Below are positions 7,356-15,632 of a stretch of 64,000 nucleotides of DNA, piece by piece (position 1 is the first letter of the stretch; the number at the start of each line of letters is the position of its first letter). Under the pieces are notes generated by a model, which saw only the letters and a list, made by a program, of their open reading frames with translations, did not search any database and was not told the origin of the DNA. The position numbers and the translations under genes are program-made. The DNA comes from Metabacillus_B sp050107715. GTDB taxonomy: Bacteria > Bacillota > Bacilli > Bacillales > Bacillaceae. The stretch spans positions 23,851-87,850 of the forward strand of contig NZ_JBNILN010000014.1 in the NCBI RefSeq assembly GCF_050107715.1. Reading direction: 5' to 3'.

Positions 7356-7844
7356 ATGGACGCAAAAGAATTTGGCGCCAAACTTAAAGACATCCGGAAA
7401 GAGAAAAAACTAACACTGCTTGATTTAAAGGCGCGTACTGGCTACTCTGATTCATATTTATCACAAATTGAGAATGGCTATAAAGATTTGCCTAAACCTC
7501 CACTGTTAAAAAAGATCGCTGAAGGATTAGATGTATCCTACATCTACCTGATGAACTTAGCAGGTTATTCGGATTCATACGTAGGTGAAGACGACCTTTT
7601 TAAAGAAGAAAGATTCTTGAATAAAAGAAAAAACGTTAATGTGAAGCTCCCTTGCACTGAGGAATTGATATCACCAAATGGAGAGCAAAGTATTAGAGAA
7701 TTATCAGACGACGAATTAAGAAGAAGATTATTTGACCTTAGCGATCTTCTAAATCTCAAGGTTGACTTGTATTATAAAAATGCTTATTTAACAGATGAGA
7801 AACGCAGAAAAGTTAAACTTATGCTTGAGTTAATCCTTGAATAA
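7356..7844 (+). CDS. XRE-family transcriptional repressor
   Basis: The protein is 162 residues, starting at the ATG preceded by GAGGT. Residues 5-65 form a Cro/C1-type helix-turn-helix: LTLLDLKARTGYSDSYLSQI spans the two helices, and IENG follows. The C-terminal 95 residues are charged and helical, lack the Ser-Lys peptidase of LexA/CI repressors and probably mediate dimerisation. The gene lies directly before the integrase and diverges from the excisionase-like gene, with palindromes between. It should be the maintenance repressor of the integrated element. Without a peptidase domain, induction would need a partner protein or antirepressor that I do not see here. Confidence 0.85.
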   Translation: MDAKEFGAKLKDIRKEKKLTLLDLKARTGYSDSYLSQIENGYKDLPKPPLLKKIAEGLDVSYIYLMNLAGYSDSYVGEDDLFKEERFLNKRKNVNVKLPCTEELISPNGEQSIRELSDDELRRRLFDLSDLLNLKVDLYYKNAYLTDEKRRKVKLMLELILE

Positions 7845-7898
7845 AGCACCTTCCTTTTCCTGTATATAGCCTGCCAGCGTATTGGAAAGGGACCTAAT

Positions 7899-9077
7899 AT
7901 GGCAAATATTAAAAAGTATACGAAGAAAGACGGTACAACCGCATATATGTTTAATGTGTATCTCGGCAAGGATCCGCTCACAGGTAAGAAAAAACGCACC
8001 ACTCGGCGAGGATTCAAAACAAAAAAAGAAGCAAATATTGCGCTATCTAAATTAATGGTGGAAGTTAATGAGCTCGGGCTCCGTCAAAATGATCGAGTGA
8101 CCTTTAAGGAAGTTTTTGAGGAATGGTTTAAGCAGCATCAGAAGGAAGTAAAGCCAACTACGGCGTACGCAATGGAGAGTAAATTCAGCCGGAGAATTCT
8201 CCCACTCTTCGGTCCAATTAAAATGAAAGATATTTCCCGTTCGCAATGTCAAAAAGCCATTAATACATGGGCCGAGGAGCTTAAGACCTTCAACGATTAC
8301 AAGATCCAAGCAAACCAGGTCTTTCGTTATGCTATGAAAATGGATATTATAAAGCGCAACCCAATGGATTATGTCACGTTGCCTAAATTAAAGCATGAGT
8401 TGGAATATGATTCAGAACTTGAAGAGAGAAAGTATTACTACACACGAGAAGAGCTCAGGAACTTCCTGGAGGCGATTAAGGACGATGATATGTGTTATGC
8501 CATGTTTCGAGTTCTCGCCTTCACAGGGGCACGCAAGGGGGAGCTGTGTGCTCTGCATTGGTCCGACGTGGACTTTCATCACAAGAAAATCAGTTTGAAA
8601 AAGACACTTATTCACACTGGAGGCAAGAAGCAGCTTCAGACCTCGAAAACAAAGGCCTCTCGGCGAGTTGTTCGAGTGGATGATGAAACCCTAGCGATTT
8701 TGAAAAAATGGCGCAGCAGGCAAATACAGCGCTACCTGACGTTACAACTTGCCGATTGCTTTGAATCTGATGAAAAACAGCCTGTCTTCACAATCTATAA
8801 CCAATCAAAACATAAAATGGATTATTGCCGACTGGCATTTTTGAACGAAAAGCTTGAGAGTATTTATCAAAAAAATCCGGATCTGCCTCAAATAAATGTT
8901 CACGCATTCAGGCATACACATGCCAGTTTGCTATTTGCAGCCGGTGCTTCCATCAAAGATGTACAAGCCCAGCTAGGTCACACAGATATTAAAACCACAA
9001 TGGATATTTACACTCACGTGACTGAGGAAGCGAAAGAAAAAACTGCGGAAATGTTCCAGAAATATATGAAATTTTAG
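7899..9077 (+). CDS. Tyrosine recombinase, phage-type integrase
   Basis: The protein is 392 residues, full length for phage and ICE integrases. The start is an ATG with AAAGGG eight bases upstream. An N-terminal arm-binding domain (about residues 1-60, with the Lys-rich GKKKRTTRRGF turn) is followed by a SAM-like core-binding domain (about 65-165). The catalytic domain carries Arg212 (ARKGE), Lys250/252, His335 and Arg338 (HAFRH), His361 (LGH) and the nucleophile Tyr371 (DIYTH). All active-site residues are present, so it should be functional. It cuts and joins DNA at the att site. Its stop is 100 bp from the rpsI stop codon, the usual placement of an integrase beside its attachment site, and a 54-bp gap separates it from the repressor gene. 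Confidence 0.95.
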   Translation: MANIKKYTKKDGTTAYMFNVYLGKDPLTGKKKRTTRRGFKTKKEANIALSKLMVEVNELGLRQNDRVTFKEVFEEWFKQHQKEVKPTTAYAMESKFSRRILPLFGPIKMKDISRSQCQKAINTWAEELKTFNDYKIQANQVFRYAMKMDIIKRNPMDYVTLPKLKHELEYDSELEERKYYYTREELRNFLEAIKDDDMCYAMFRVLAFTGARKGELCALHWSDVDFHHKKISLKKTLIHTGGKKQLQTSKTKASRRVVRVDDETLAILKKWRSRQIQRYLTLQLADCFESDEKQPVFTIYNQSKHKMDYCRLAFLNEKLESIYQKNPDLPQINVHAFRHTHASLLFAAGASIKDVQAQLGHTDIKTTMDIYTHVTEEAKEKTAEMFQKYMKF

Positions 9078-9080
9078 CTC

Positions 9081-9180
9081 GGGGTATTCAAGGGGTATTC
9101 AATTCCATCTCCGGACATGAAAAAACCCTCCTCGCTCCACTGGAGCAAAGAGGGTAAACATTGATATACGGGGTATATTA
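9081..9180. repeat. GGGGTAT direct repeats between int and rpsI (possible att/arm sites)
   Basis: GGGGTATTCAA occurs twice in perfect tandem (9081-9091 and 9092-9102). A related GGGGTATATTA is at 9170-9180, overlapping the rpsI stop codon. Short direct repeats at the integrase end of an element are typical arm-type binding sites. The crossover core itself could not be defined because no second copy of the rpsI 3' end was found to the left. Confidence 0.45.
9120..9156 (-). terminator. Terminator of the rplM-rpsI transcript
   Basis: On the minus strand ACCCTC (9151-9156 complement) and GAGGGT (9126-9131 complement) enclose a second GCTCCA/TGGAGC stem and are followed by TTTTTT. It lies 22 bp after rpsI. 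Confidence 0.8.
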
Positions 9181-9570
9181 ACGTTTTGAGAACTGAGGTG
9201 CACGGCGTGCGCCTTTAAGTCCGTATTTTTTACGCTCTTTCATACGTGCGTCACGAGTAAGAAGTCCTGCGCGCTTAAGAGTTGCACGGAATTCCGGATC
9301 TGCTTGAAGCAATGCACGAGAGATACCGTGGCGGATTGCGCCTGCCTGGCCTGCAAATCCACCGCCGTTTACGTTCACTAGTACATCGTAAGAAGAACCA
9401 GTTTCAGTCAAGTTAAGCGGCTGTTTTACGTCCTCGATTAGAGCTGCGAATGGGATGTATTCTGTAATGTCGCGTTTGTTAACAACGATTTTGCCTTCGC
9501 CGGGAATTAGGCGTACACGAGCAACGGAGCTCTTGCGGCGGCCAGTACCGTAATATTGAACCTGTGCCAA
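9178..9570 (-). CDS. rpsI: 30S ribosomal protein uS9
   Basis: At 130 residues this is the full length for Bacillus. It begins MAQVQYYGTGRRKSSVARV and ends with the basic tail GLKGARRAPQFSKR that reaches the P-site tRNA anticodon. It belongs to the 30S head. It is cotranscribed with rplM, 20 bp upstream, and followed by a terminator. Its 3' end borders the integrase-containing region, and the coding end is intact, so any insertion has restored or spared the gene. Confidence 0.98.
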   Translation of the reverse strand: MAQVQYYGTGRRKSSVARVRLIPGEGKIVVNKRDITEYIPFAALIEDVKQPLNLTETGSSYDVLVNVNGGGFAGQAGAIRHGISRALLQADPEFRATLKRAGLLTRDARMKERKKYGLKGARRAPQFSKR

Positions 9571-9590
9571 ATTGATAACCTCCTTAATAA

Positions 9591-10028
9591 TTAACCGCGA
9601 AGTTCGTAAACTTCAGGCTGTTGTGCTTGGTGTGGATGCTCTGCACCCGCGTAAACGTGCAATTTCTTGAAGATCTGACGGCCAAGGGAATTCTTTGGAA
9701 GCATTCCTTTGATCGCAAGTTCAAGCATTTTTTCAGCGTAGTTTGTACGCATTTCAAGAGCTGTTCTTGATTTAAGTCCGCCAGGGAATTGGCTGTGACG
9801 GTAGTAAATTTTATCAGTCAATTTCTTACCAGTCAGTTCAATTTTCTCAGCGTTGATGATGATCACGTGATCTCCAGTGTCTACATGTGGTGTAAAAGTC
9901 GGCTTGTGTTTGCCGCGAAGAATAGATGCAACTTCAGTAGAAAGACGGCCTAGAGTCTTGCCGGCTGCATCTACTACGTACCACTTACGGTCAACTTCGC
10001 TAGCTTTCGCCATATACGTTGTACGCAT
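9591..10028 (-). CDS. rplM: 50S ribosomal protein uL13
   Basis: The protein is 145 residues, collinear with B. subtilis L13, beginning MRTTYMAKASEVDRKW and with the conserved HPHQAQQPEVYELRG end. It is an early assembly protein of the large subunit. It heads the rplM-rpsI operon. A 150-base leader with a dyad precedes it, consistent with autoregulation by L13 known in Bacillus. Codon use matches its highly expressed neighbours. Confidence 0.98.
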   Translation of the reverse strand: MRTTYMAKASEVDRKWYVVDAAGKTLGRLSTEVASILRGKHKPTFTPHVDTGDHVIIINAEKIELTGKKLTDKIYYRHSQFPGGLKSRTALEMRTNYAEKMLELAIKGMLPKNSLGRQIFKKLHVYAGAEHPHQAQQPEVYELRG

Positions 10029-10184
10029 TAAATTTTCCCTCCTAATATCTTTCCATAAACGTTAGTTCCATTTTTATTTCAAAACACGATGAGCTTTCCG
10101 GGGCTTTATCGTGGGGATGAAATACATACCATATGATAGTTTATCTCAGTAATACCGCAATGTCAAGACAATGTTACACCTGGT
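10029..10184 (-). promoter_or_regulatory. Probable rplM (L13) leader
   Basis: The 156 bases between truA and rplM contain a stem CACGAT/ATCGTG (10085-10090 and 10108-10113) enclosing a GC-rich loop, placed as expected for the Rfam L13 leader. I base this on position and the dyad, not on a covariance search. Most of the remainder is A/T-rich. Confidence 0.45.
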
Positions 10185-10925
10185 TTAGTTGTCATAGAAA
10201 ACTTTATACAGATACAATCCATGCCCCGGTGCGGTTTTCCCAGTTATCCTGCGATCCCCCGAGAGAATCATTCCAGGAATTTCCTCAGGATCGGTTAATC
10301 CGGTACCTGCGTCGATCAGCGTGCCCATGATAATCCGGACCATGTTATACAGAAAGCCATTGCCCCTTATGGACATAGTGAGCCGGGTGCCTTCTTCTGA
10401 AAATTCAATGGTGTCTATCGTCCGGACACGGTCCACTACCTCGGTTTTGGCTGAGCAGAATGCAGTGAAATCATGTGTCCCAAGTAAATGCTCTGCCGCC
10501 GCTCTCATCGCTTCAATGTTTAAAGGATGAGGATAGTGATACGCATAGTTTCTAAGAAACACATTCTGGACGGCAGAACGGTCTATCACGTACCGGTATT
10601 CCTTCCCTGTGGCTCCAAACCTTGCGTGGAAGCTCTCAGTTGTTTCTAAGGCCTCCAGGACCCTTATATCCTTTGCCAGAATGGTGTTGAGGGCCTTAGG
10701 CCATTTCTCCGCCGGAATGACGAGTGGTGTGTCAAAATGGATAACCTGCCCATATGCATGCACCTTTGCATCCGTCCGTCCGGAGGCAGAAACTTTGACC
10801 GCTTCCCCTTTATGGAGCTTCCCTAATGCCTGCTCCAGCTCTTCCTGTACAGTCCGGCCATTGGGCTGAACCTGATATCCGCTGAAATCCGTACCGTCGT
10901 ATGCAATGATCATCTTTATTCTCAT
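10185..10925 (-). CDS. truA: tRNA pseudouridine(38-40) synthase
   Basis: The protein is 246 residues, the usual TruA length. It begins MRIKMIIAYDGTDFSGYQ. The catalytic aspartate is Asp52 in GRTDAKVHA. It isomerises uridine to pseudouridine at positions 38-40 in the anticodon arm of many tRNAs. It is the last gene of the ecfA1-ecfA2-ecfT-truA string, 10 bp after ecfT, and is followed by the rplM leader, as in B. subtilis. Confidence 0.97.
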   Translation of the reverse strand: MRIKMIIAYDGTDFSGYQVQPNGRTVQEELEQALGKLHKGEAVKVSASGRTDAKVHAYGQVIHFDTPLVIPAEKWPKALNTILAKDIRVLEALETTESFHARFGATGKEYRYVIDRSAVQNVFLRNYAYHYPHPLNIEAMRAAAEHLLGTHDFTAFCSAKTEVVDRVRTIDTIEFSEEGTRLTMSIRGNGFLYNMVRIIMGTLIDAGTGLTDPEEIPGMILSGDRRITGKTAPGHGLYLYKVFYDN

Positions 10926-10935
10926 AGCGTGCCGC

Positions 10936-11730
10936 CTAGGATCGGAACAGAAGGAGCAGAATGGTAAGGACGAGCAGCAGGACCATCAGGAACGAATCCT
11001 GCCTGTCCCATTTCAGCTGTCTGTACTTGGTGCGGCCTTCTCCACCCTGATATCCTCTTGCTTCCATTGCAGTGGCCAGCTCTTCCGCTCTTTTAAAAGC
11101 ACTGATAAAGAGAGGAACGAGCAGTGGCACAATAGACTGAACTCGCTTTGCGATCGGTCCGGAGGAAAAGTCTACCCCGCGCGCCATCTGAGCCTTCATA
11201 ATTTTGTCCGTTTCATCCGTCAGTGTCGGAATAAACCGTAAGGCTATGGACATCATCAGGGCAAGCTCATGAACAGGGAGCTTCATTTTTTTGAACGGAT
11301 CCAAAAGATTCTCCATCCCGTCAGTCACCTCAATGGGGGTTGTTGTCAAGGTCAGAAGCGTTGTCATCAGGATGAGATACAAAAAGCGAAGCGAGATGAA
11401 TATCCCTTGCCTCAAGCCCCCTTCATGCACAGACAGGAAGGAAAACTGGAAAAGGACCGGGCCTTCCTTTGTCAGGAAAATATGCAAAACAAAGGTGAAA
11501 AGAATAATCCATAGAATCGGCTTTAGTCCTGATGCAAGAAACCTTGGCGGAAGTTTTGAGAGCGACACAACGAAAAGGGTAAACAGCCCTAATATCGCAT
11601 AGGTAAGAATGTTGTTCGCTAAAAAGACAATGAATACAAAGAGAAATACGAGCAGGAGTTTCGAACGCGGATCAAGTTTATGAACAAATGAATGTCCTGG
11701 AACGTATTTTCCGATAATAATGCCGTTCAC
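10936..11730 (-). CDS. ecfT: Energy-coupling factor transporter transmembrane protein EcfT
   Basis: The protein is 264 residues with several hydrophobic helices (LLLVFLFVFIVFLANNILTY near the N-terminus and others to about 130, plus one at the C-terminus). The cytoplasmic region carries the two coupling motifs of the family, around ARG (QMARGV) and EARGYQG (MEARGY). It is the membrane scaffold that joins substrate-binding S components for vitamins and metals to the ATPases EcfA1/EcfA2. Its start overlaps the ecfA2 stop by four bases (ATGA), implying coupled translation. Confidence 0.95.
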   Translation of the reverse strand: MNGIIIGKYVPGHSFVHKLDPRSKLLLVFLFVFIVFLANNILTYAILGLFTLFVVSLSKLPPRFLASGLKPILWIILFTFVLHIFLTKEGPVLFQFSFLSVHEGGLRQGIFISLRFLYLILMTTLLTLTTTPIEVTDGMENLLDPFKKMKLPVHELALMMSIALRFIPTLTDETDKIMKAQMARGVDFSSGPIAKRVQSIVPLLVPLFISAFKRAEELATAMEARGYQGGEGRTKYRQLKWDRQDSFLMVLLLVLTILLLLFRS

Positions 11731-12596
11731 TGGCCTCCCTCCTTTATATAAAAGGATTGAATGGCCCGAACCGTTTCCTCCATAGTAAGAGGATTGCCTT
11801 CAAGCTGGATGCCTAGCTTTGACTCAACAGCATGTTTAAACTGGACGGTCTCCGGAAGCCTTAATCCTGTTTCCCTCACTTTTTCAGAGGAAGCAAATAC
11901 CTCTTGGGGCTTTCCTTTTAGCTTAACGGTTCCTTGATGAAGGACGATCAATTCATCAGCATAACCAGCTGCGTCCTCCATGCTGTGCGTGACAAGAATG
12001 GTCGTCAGCCCCTTATCCATATGAAGCTGATAAAACATGTTCATAATATCATGGCGGCCCCTGGGATCGAGTCCCGCCGTAGGCTCGTCCAAAACAATGA
12101 CCTCCGGCTCCATTGCCAGCACTCCCGCTATTGCCGCTCTTCTCATCTGGCCTCCGCTTAAATCAAAGGGAGAACGTTCAAGAACTTCTTCCGGCAGGCC
12201 GACCATTTTGGCCATATGTCTGGCTTTTACCCTTGCTTCTTCTTCCGGCATGCCGAAATTCATAGGACCAAACATGATATCTTTTTCTACCGTTTCTTCA
12301 AAAAGCTGATGCTCTGGAAACTGAAATACAATTCCAACTTTTTTCCTTACGGCTTGTAATTTCTTAGCTTTCTCATTGGCCTGAATGGTTCGTTCCCCGA
12401 GGGTGATCGAACCGGATGTTGGCTTTAACAGCCCGTTTAGATGCAGCAGAAGCGTCGACTTCCCGGAGCCGGTGTGGCCGATGATCGCCGTATAGGAACC
12501 AGATTGAATGTGCATATCGATATCATAGATGGCACGTTTTTCAAAAGGGGTACGCGGATTGTACGTATGTTCTAAGCTTTTCGCTGTAATGTCCAT
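11727..12596 (-). CDS. ecfA2: Energy-coupling factor ATP-binding protein EcfA2
   Basis: The protein is 289 residues. Walker A GHTGSGKST lies at 40-48, Q-loop FQFPEHQLF near 91-99, signature LSGGQ at 146-150 and Walker B VIVLDE at 167-172. The C-terminal tail (about 240-289) is the EcfA-specific extension. It pairs with EcfA1 to power the shared ECF vitamin and metal importer. Its 5' end overlaps ecfA1 by 25 bp and its 3' end overlaps ecfT, so the three genes are translationally linked. Confidence 0.96.
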   Translation of the reverse strand: MDITAKSLEHTYNPRTPFEKRAIYDIDMHIQSGSYTAIIGHTGSGKSTLLLHLNGLLKPTSGSITLGERTIQANEKAKKLQAVRKKVGIVFQFPEHQLFEETVEKDIMFGPMNFGMPEEEARVKARHMAKMVGLPEEVLERSPFDLSGGQMRRAAIAGVLAMEPEVIVLDEPTAGLDPRGRHDIMNMFYQLHMDKGLTTILVTHSMEDAAGYADELIVLHQGTVKLKGKPQEVFASSEKVRETGLRLPETVQFKHAVESKLGIQLEGNPLTMEETVRAIQSFYIKEGGQ

Positions 12597-13411
12597 AGCT
12601 CATCCACCAATCCTTGTTCTGTGAGGTGATTTTTCTGCAGCGGAATGCCCGCTTTTCGCAGTTCACGGCTCAGTTTATATGAAAACGGGAGATCGAGTCC
12701 AATCCGGGACAGCTCCTCTCCCATAGAGAAAATAGTTTCAGGTGTTCCCTCTTTCAGCTTCCTTCCCTTGTTCATCACAATGATGCGGTCTGCTTTCGAG
12801 GCCTCTTCCAGATCATGGGTAATGGAGATGACGGTAACGGCGCTTTGTTCATTCAAAAGGCGGACAGTGTGCATGACATCGCTTCGTCCGGCAGGGTCAA
12901 GCATAGAGGTTGCTTCGTCCAGAATCATAATCTGCGGTTTCACGGCCAGTACGCCTGCAATGGCAACACGCTGCTTTTGACCGCCTGACAGATGGTGCGG
13001 CTCTTGATCGAGAAAAGCATCCATCTTAACTTGCTTTGTTGCCCAATCCACCCGTTTAATCATCTCATCCCGGGGGATTCCGTTGTTTTCCAGACCAAAA
13101 GCCACATCATCCTTGACTGTAGTTCCCACAAACTGATTATCGGGGTTTTGAAAGACCATGCCGACTTTTTTTCGAACATCCCATATTGTATGTTCTGAAA
13201 GCTCGGTCCCATCAATGCTGACTTTTCCTTTAGAAGGCAGCAGCAATCCGTTCAGGATCCGGGCAAGGGTCGATTTTCCTGAACCGTTATGGCCTACAAC
13301 AGCGAGCCATTCCCCTTCATAGATGCTCATGCTCACCTCATCTAAAGCAGGTTTTTCACGTTCCGGATAGGAAAAGGTTACATGTTCCACTCTTGCAATC
13401 TCTTTACGCAT
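12572..13411 (-). CDS. ecfA1: Energy-coupling factor ATP-binding protein EcfA1
   Basis: The protein is 279 residues. Walker A GHNGSGKST is at 40-48, Q-loop FQNPDNQF near 87-94, LSGGQ at 141-145 and Walker B IMILDE at 161-166. The EcfA1-type C-terminal extension is present. It forms the heterodimeric ATPase with EcfA2. It is the first gene of the ecf-truA string and is separated from rplQ by 218 bp, including a terminator, so it may have its own promoter there. The MgVFQNPDNQ signature distinguishes it from EcfA2. Confidence 0.96.
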   Translation of the reverse strand: MRKEIARVEHVTFSYPEREKPALDEVSMSIYEGEWLAVVGHNGSGKSTLARILNGLLLPSKGKVSIDGTELSEHTIWDVRKKVGMVFQNPDNQFVGTTVKDDVAFGLENNGIPRDEMIKRVDWATKQVKMDAFLDQEPHHLSGGQKQRVAIAGVLAVKPQIMILDEATSMLDPAGRSDVMHTVRLLNEQSAVTVISITHDLEEASKADRIIVMNKGRKLKEGTPETIFSMGEELSRIGLDLPFSYKLSRELRKAGIPLQKNHLTEQGLVDELWTLQRKA

Positions 13412-13478
13412 AGCCTGCTCCTCTCAACTCTTTTCTAAAAATCGCTGTAAATAAAAAAAAACTCTACTAACTGGGATT

Positions 13479-13499
13479 GGCGGACAGAATCTGTCCGCC
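13479..13499. repeat. Perfect 9-bp inverted repeat between rplQ and ecfA1
   Basis: GGCGGACAG and CTGTCCGCC flank AAT. On the minus strand a T-rich run (13453-13460 complement) follows 18 bases later, too far for a classical terminator. It may be an operator or RNA hairpin in the ecf leader. Confidence 0.6.
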
Positions 13500-13582
13500 A
13501 TGTTCTCAGTCGTATTCGGCTCCTTACAGCGTTACTGCTGTCTATCCGCCTATGAAGACCATGATGCTTCGGTCTCCATCGT

Positions 13583-13622
13583 AAAAAAGGGCAAATCAGC
13601 TTAAAGCTGTCCCGCCCTCTTT
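13583..13622 (-). terminator. Terminator after rplQ
   Basis: GAGGGC and GCCC arms enclose an AGCTTTAAGCT hairpin and are followed by TTTTTT on the minus strand. It ends the spc/alpha ribosomal cluster seven bases after the rplQ stop. Confidence 0.7.
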
Positions 13623-13629
13623 ACATTAC

Positions 13630-14028
13630 TTACACAAGCTCAATGATGACCATTGGAGCTCCGTCTCCGCGACGAGGTCCAAGTTTCATGATGCGAGTGT
13701 ATCCGCCTTGACGTTCACCATAACGGCCTGCGATATCAGAGAAAAGTTTTTCCAAAGCATATACAGCTTTTTCTTTATCTTTTCCGTTTTTATCTTGACC
13801 TGCTGGTACCATTTCAGCAATTTCGTTGCGAACGAATGAAGCTGCCTGGCGGCGCGCATGAAGATCTCCGCGTTTTCCTAGAGTAATCATTTTATCAACA
13901 ACGGAACGCAATTCTTTTGCACGAGCTTCAGTCGTTTCGATGCGCTCGTTGATAATTAGATCAGTAGCCAAGTCACGAAGCATTGCTTTACGTTGTGAGC
14001 TAGTGCGGCCCAATTTTCTGTATGACAT
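13630..14028 (-). CDS. rplQ: 50S ribosomal protein bL17
   Basis: At 132 residues it is longer than the 120-residue B. subtilis protein. The extra stretch lies around residues 74-87 (PAGQDKNGKDKEK), after NEIAEM. Both ends (MSYRKLGRTSSQRKAMLRDL and the GAPMVIIELV tail) are canonical. It lies at the peptide exit tunnel rim of the 50S subunit and is the last gene of the alpha operon after rpoA. The insertion is hydrophilic and in frame and so probably surface exposed. Confidence 0.98.
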   Translation of the reverse strand: MSYRKLGRTSSQRKAMLRDLATDLIINERIETTEARAKELRSVVDKMITLGKRGDLHARRQAASFVRNEIAEMVPAGQDKNGKDKEKAVYALEKLFSDIAGRYGERQGGYTRIMKLGPRRGDGAPMVIIELV

Positions 14029-14091
14029 GTGATGTCCCCTCCTTTGAATAGGCTTTGCGTGTGTTTAACACACAAATGACTAGCGAACCGG

Positions 14092-15036
14092 TCAGTCGTC
14101 TTTGCGAAGACCCAATCCAAGTTCATCTAGTTTCGCTTTAACTTCTTCAAGAGATTTGCGTCCAAGGTTGCGAACTTTCATCATATCTTCCTCTGTTTTG
14201 TTCGCAAGTTCCTGAACCGTATTGATTCCGGCACGTTTCAGACAGTTGTAGGAACGTACGGAGAGATCCAATTCTTCAATTGTCATCTCTAATACTTTCT
14301 CTTTTTGGTCTTCTTCTTTTTCAACCATAATCTCAGCATTTTGAGCTTCATCAGTCAAGCCGACAAAAATGTTCAGATGTTCAGTCAAAATTTTGGCGCC
14401 TAAGGCAACTGCCTCTTTAGGTCCATTGCTTCCGTCAGTCCAGACGTCAAGTGTAAGCTTATCAAAGTTAGCCACTTGTCCTACCCTGGTATTTTCTACT
14501 TGGTAGGATACGCGGGCAACCGGTGTATAGATAGAATCGATCGGGATGACTCCGATAGGCTGATCTTCGCGCTTGTTAGCATCAGCAGGAGTATATCCGC
14601 GTCCTCTTCTTGCAGTCAATCTCATTCGAAGCGTGGCATCTTTCGCCAGCGTTGCGATGTGAAGGTCAGGGTTCAGGATTTCAATATCGCTGTCATGAGT
14701 GATATCGGCTGCTGTAACAGCACCTTCTCCTTGAATATCAATCTCAAGTGTTTTTTCTTCTTCGGAATAGATTTTAAGAGCAAGCTTCTTAACGTTTAAG
14801 ATAATAGAAGTAACATCTTCTACGACGCCTTCAATCGTCGAAAATTCATGCAGGACACCGTCGATTTGGATCGATGTTACAGCAGCACCTGGGAGTGAGG
14901 ACAACAAAATACGACGTAAGGAGTTACCCAAAGTTGTACCATATCCGCGCTCGAGTGGTTCGACGACGAATTTGCCGTACTTGGCATCTTCGCTGATTTC
15001 AACCGTTTCGATTTTTGGTTTTTCAATCTCAATCAT
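14092..15036 (-). CDS. rpoA: RNA polymerase subunit alpha
   Basis: The protein is 314 residues. The N-terminal dimerisation domain contains the conserved GYGTTLGNSLRRILLSSLPG. The C-terminal domain (about 245-314, LDLSVRSYNCLKRAGINT then NLGRKSLEEVK) contacts UP elements and activators. It initiates assembly of core polymerase. It lies between rpsK and rplQ as in all Bacilli; the 182-bp gap to rpsK holds no other gene. Confidence 0.98.
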   Translation of the reverse strand: MIEIEKPKIETVEISEDAKYGKFVVEPLERGYGTTLGNSLRRILLSSLPGAAVTSIQIDGVLHEFSTIEGVVEDVTSIILNVKKLALKIYSEEEKTLEIDIQGEGAVTAADITHDSDIEILNPDLHIATLAKDATLRMRLTARRGRGYTPADANKREDQPIGVIPIDSIYTPVARVSYQVENTRVGQVANFDKLTLDVWTDGSNGPKEAVALGAKILTEHLNIFVGLTDEAQNAEIMVEKEEDQKEKVLEMTIEELDLSVRSYNCLKRAGINTVQELANKTEEDMMKVRNLGRKSLEEVKAKLDELGLGLRKDD

Positions 15037-15218
15037 TCAATAAAACCCTCCTTCAAAACGTCGAAACCCCGGTTAGAGATTTAGCAGCTAAACCCAACCG
15101 AAATTCCCCATTGTAATGTCCCGATTGTGCACAGCAGCAGAATTGGGAAATTCTGCTTTCAATTATATACTGTATCATAACCCATTATAGACAGGGATAC
15201 GAAATCTATACAGAAAAT

Positions 15219-15611
15219 TTACACACGACGGCGTTTTGGCGGACGGCATCCATTATGAGGAACTGGAGTAACATCTCTGATTGCAGTTACTTCTAGACCA
15301 GCAGCTTGAAGAGCACGGATTGCAGCTTCACGGCCGGCACCAGGACCTTTAACGGTTACTTCCAAAGTTTTCAAACCATGTTCGATGGAAGTTTTTGCTG
15401 CAGTTTCAGCAGCCATTTGGGCAGCAAAAGGAGTAGATTTACGTGAACCTCTGAATCCTAAAGCACCTGCGCTTGACCAAGATACCGCGTTTCCGTGAGT
15501 ATCAGTGATCGTAACGATTGTATTGTTAAACGTTGAGCGGATATGAGCAATACCAGCTTCAATATTCTTTTTTACACGGCGTTTACGAGTGTTTGTTTTA
15601 CGTTGTGCCAT
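15219..15611 (-). CDS. rpsK: 30S ribosomal protein uS11
   Basis: The protein is 130 residues, full length, starting MAQRKTNTRKRRVKKNIEAG and ending in the conserved PHNGCRPPKRRRV. It lines the mRNA exit side of the 30S platform, next to the anti-Shine-Dalgarno helix. It is 21 bp downstream of rpsM in the alpha operon. Confidence 0.98.
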   Translation of the reverse strand: MAQRKTNTRKRRVKKNIEAGIAHIRSTFNNTIVTITDTHGNAVSWSSAGALGFRGSRKSTPFAAQMAAETAAKTSIEHGLKTLEVTVKGPGAGREAAIRALQAAGLEVTAIRDVTPVPHNGCRPPKRRRV

Positions 15612-15632
15612 AGAGCTTTAACCTCCTTTACC

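Noticed and set aside
9120..9156. Reading the rpsI-proximal hairpin as part of the attachment site
   Set aside because: Its A/T run and stem fit a plain terminator for the rplM-rpsI transcript, so an att role is not needed to explain it.
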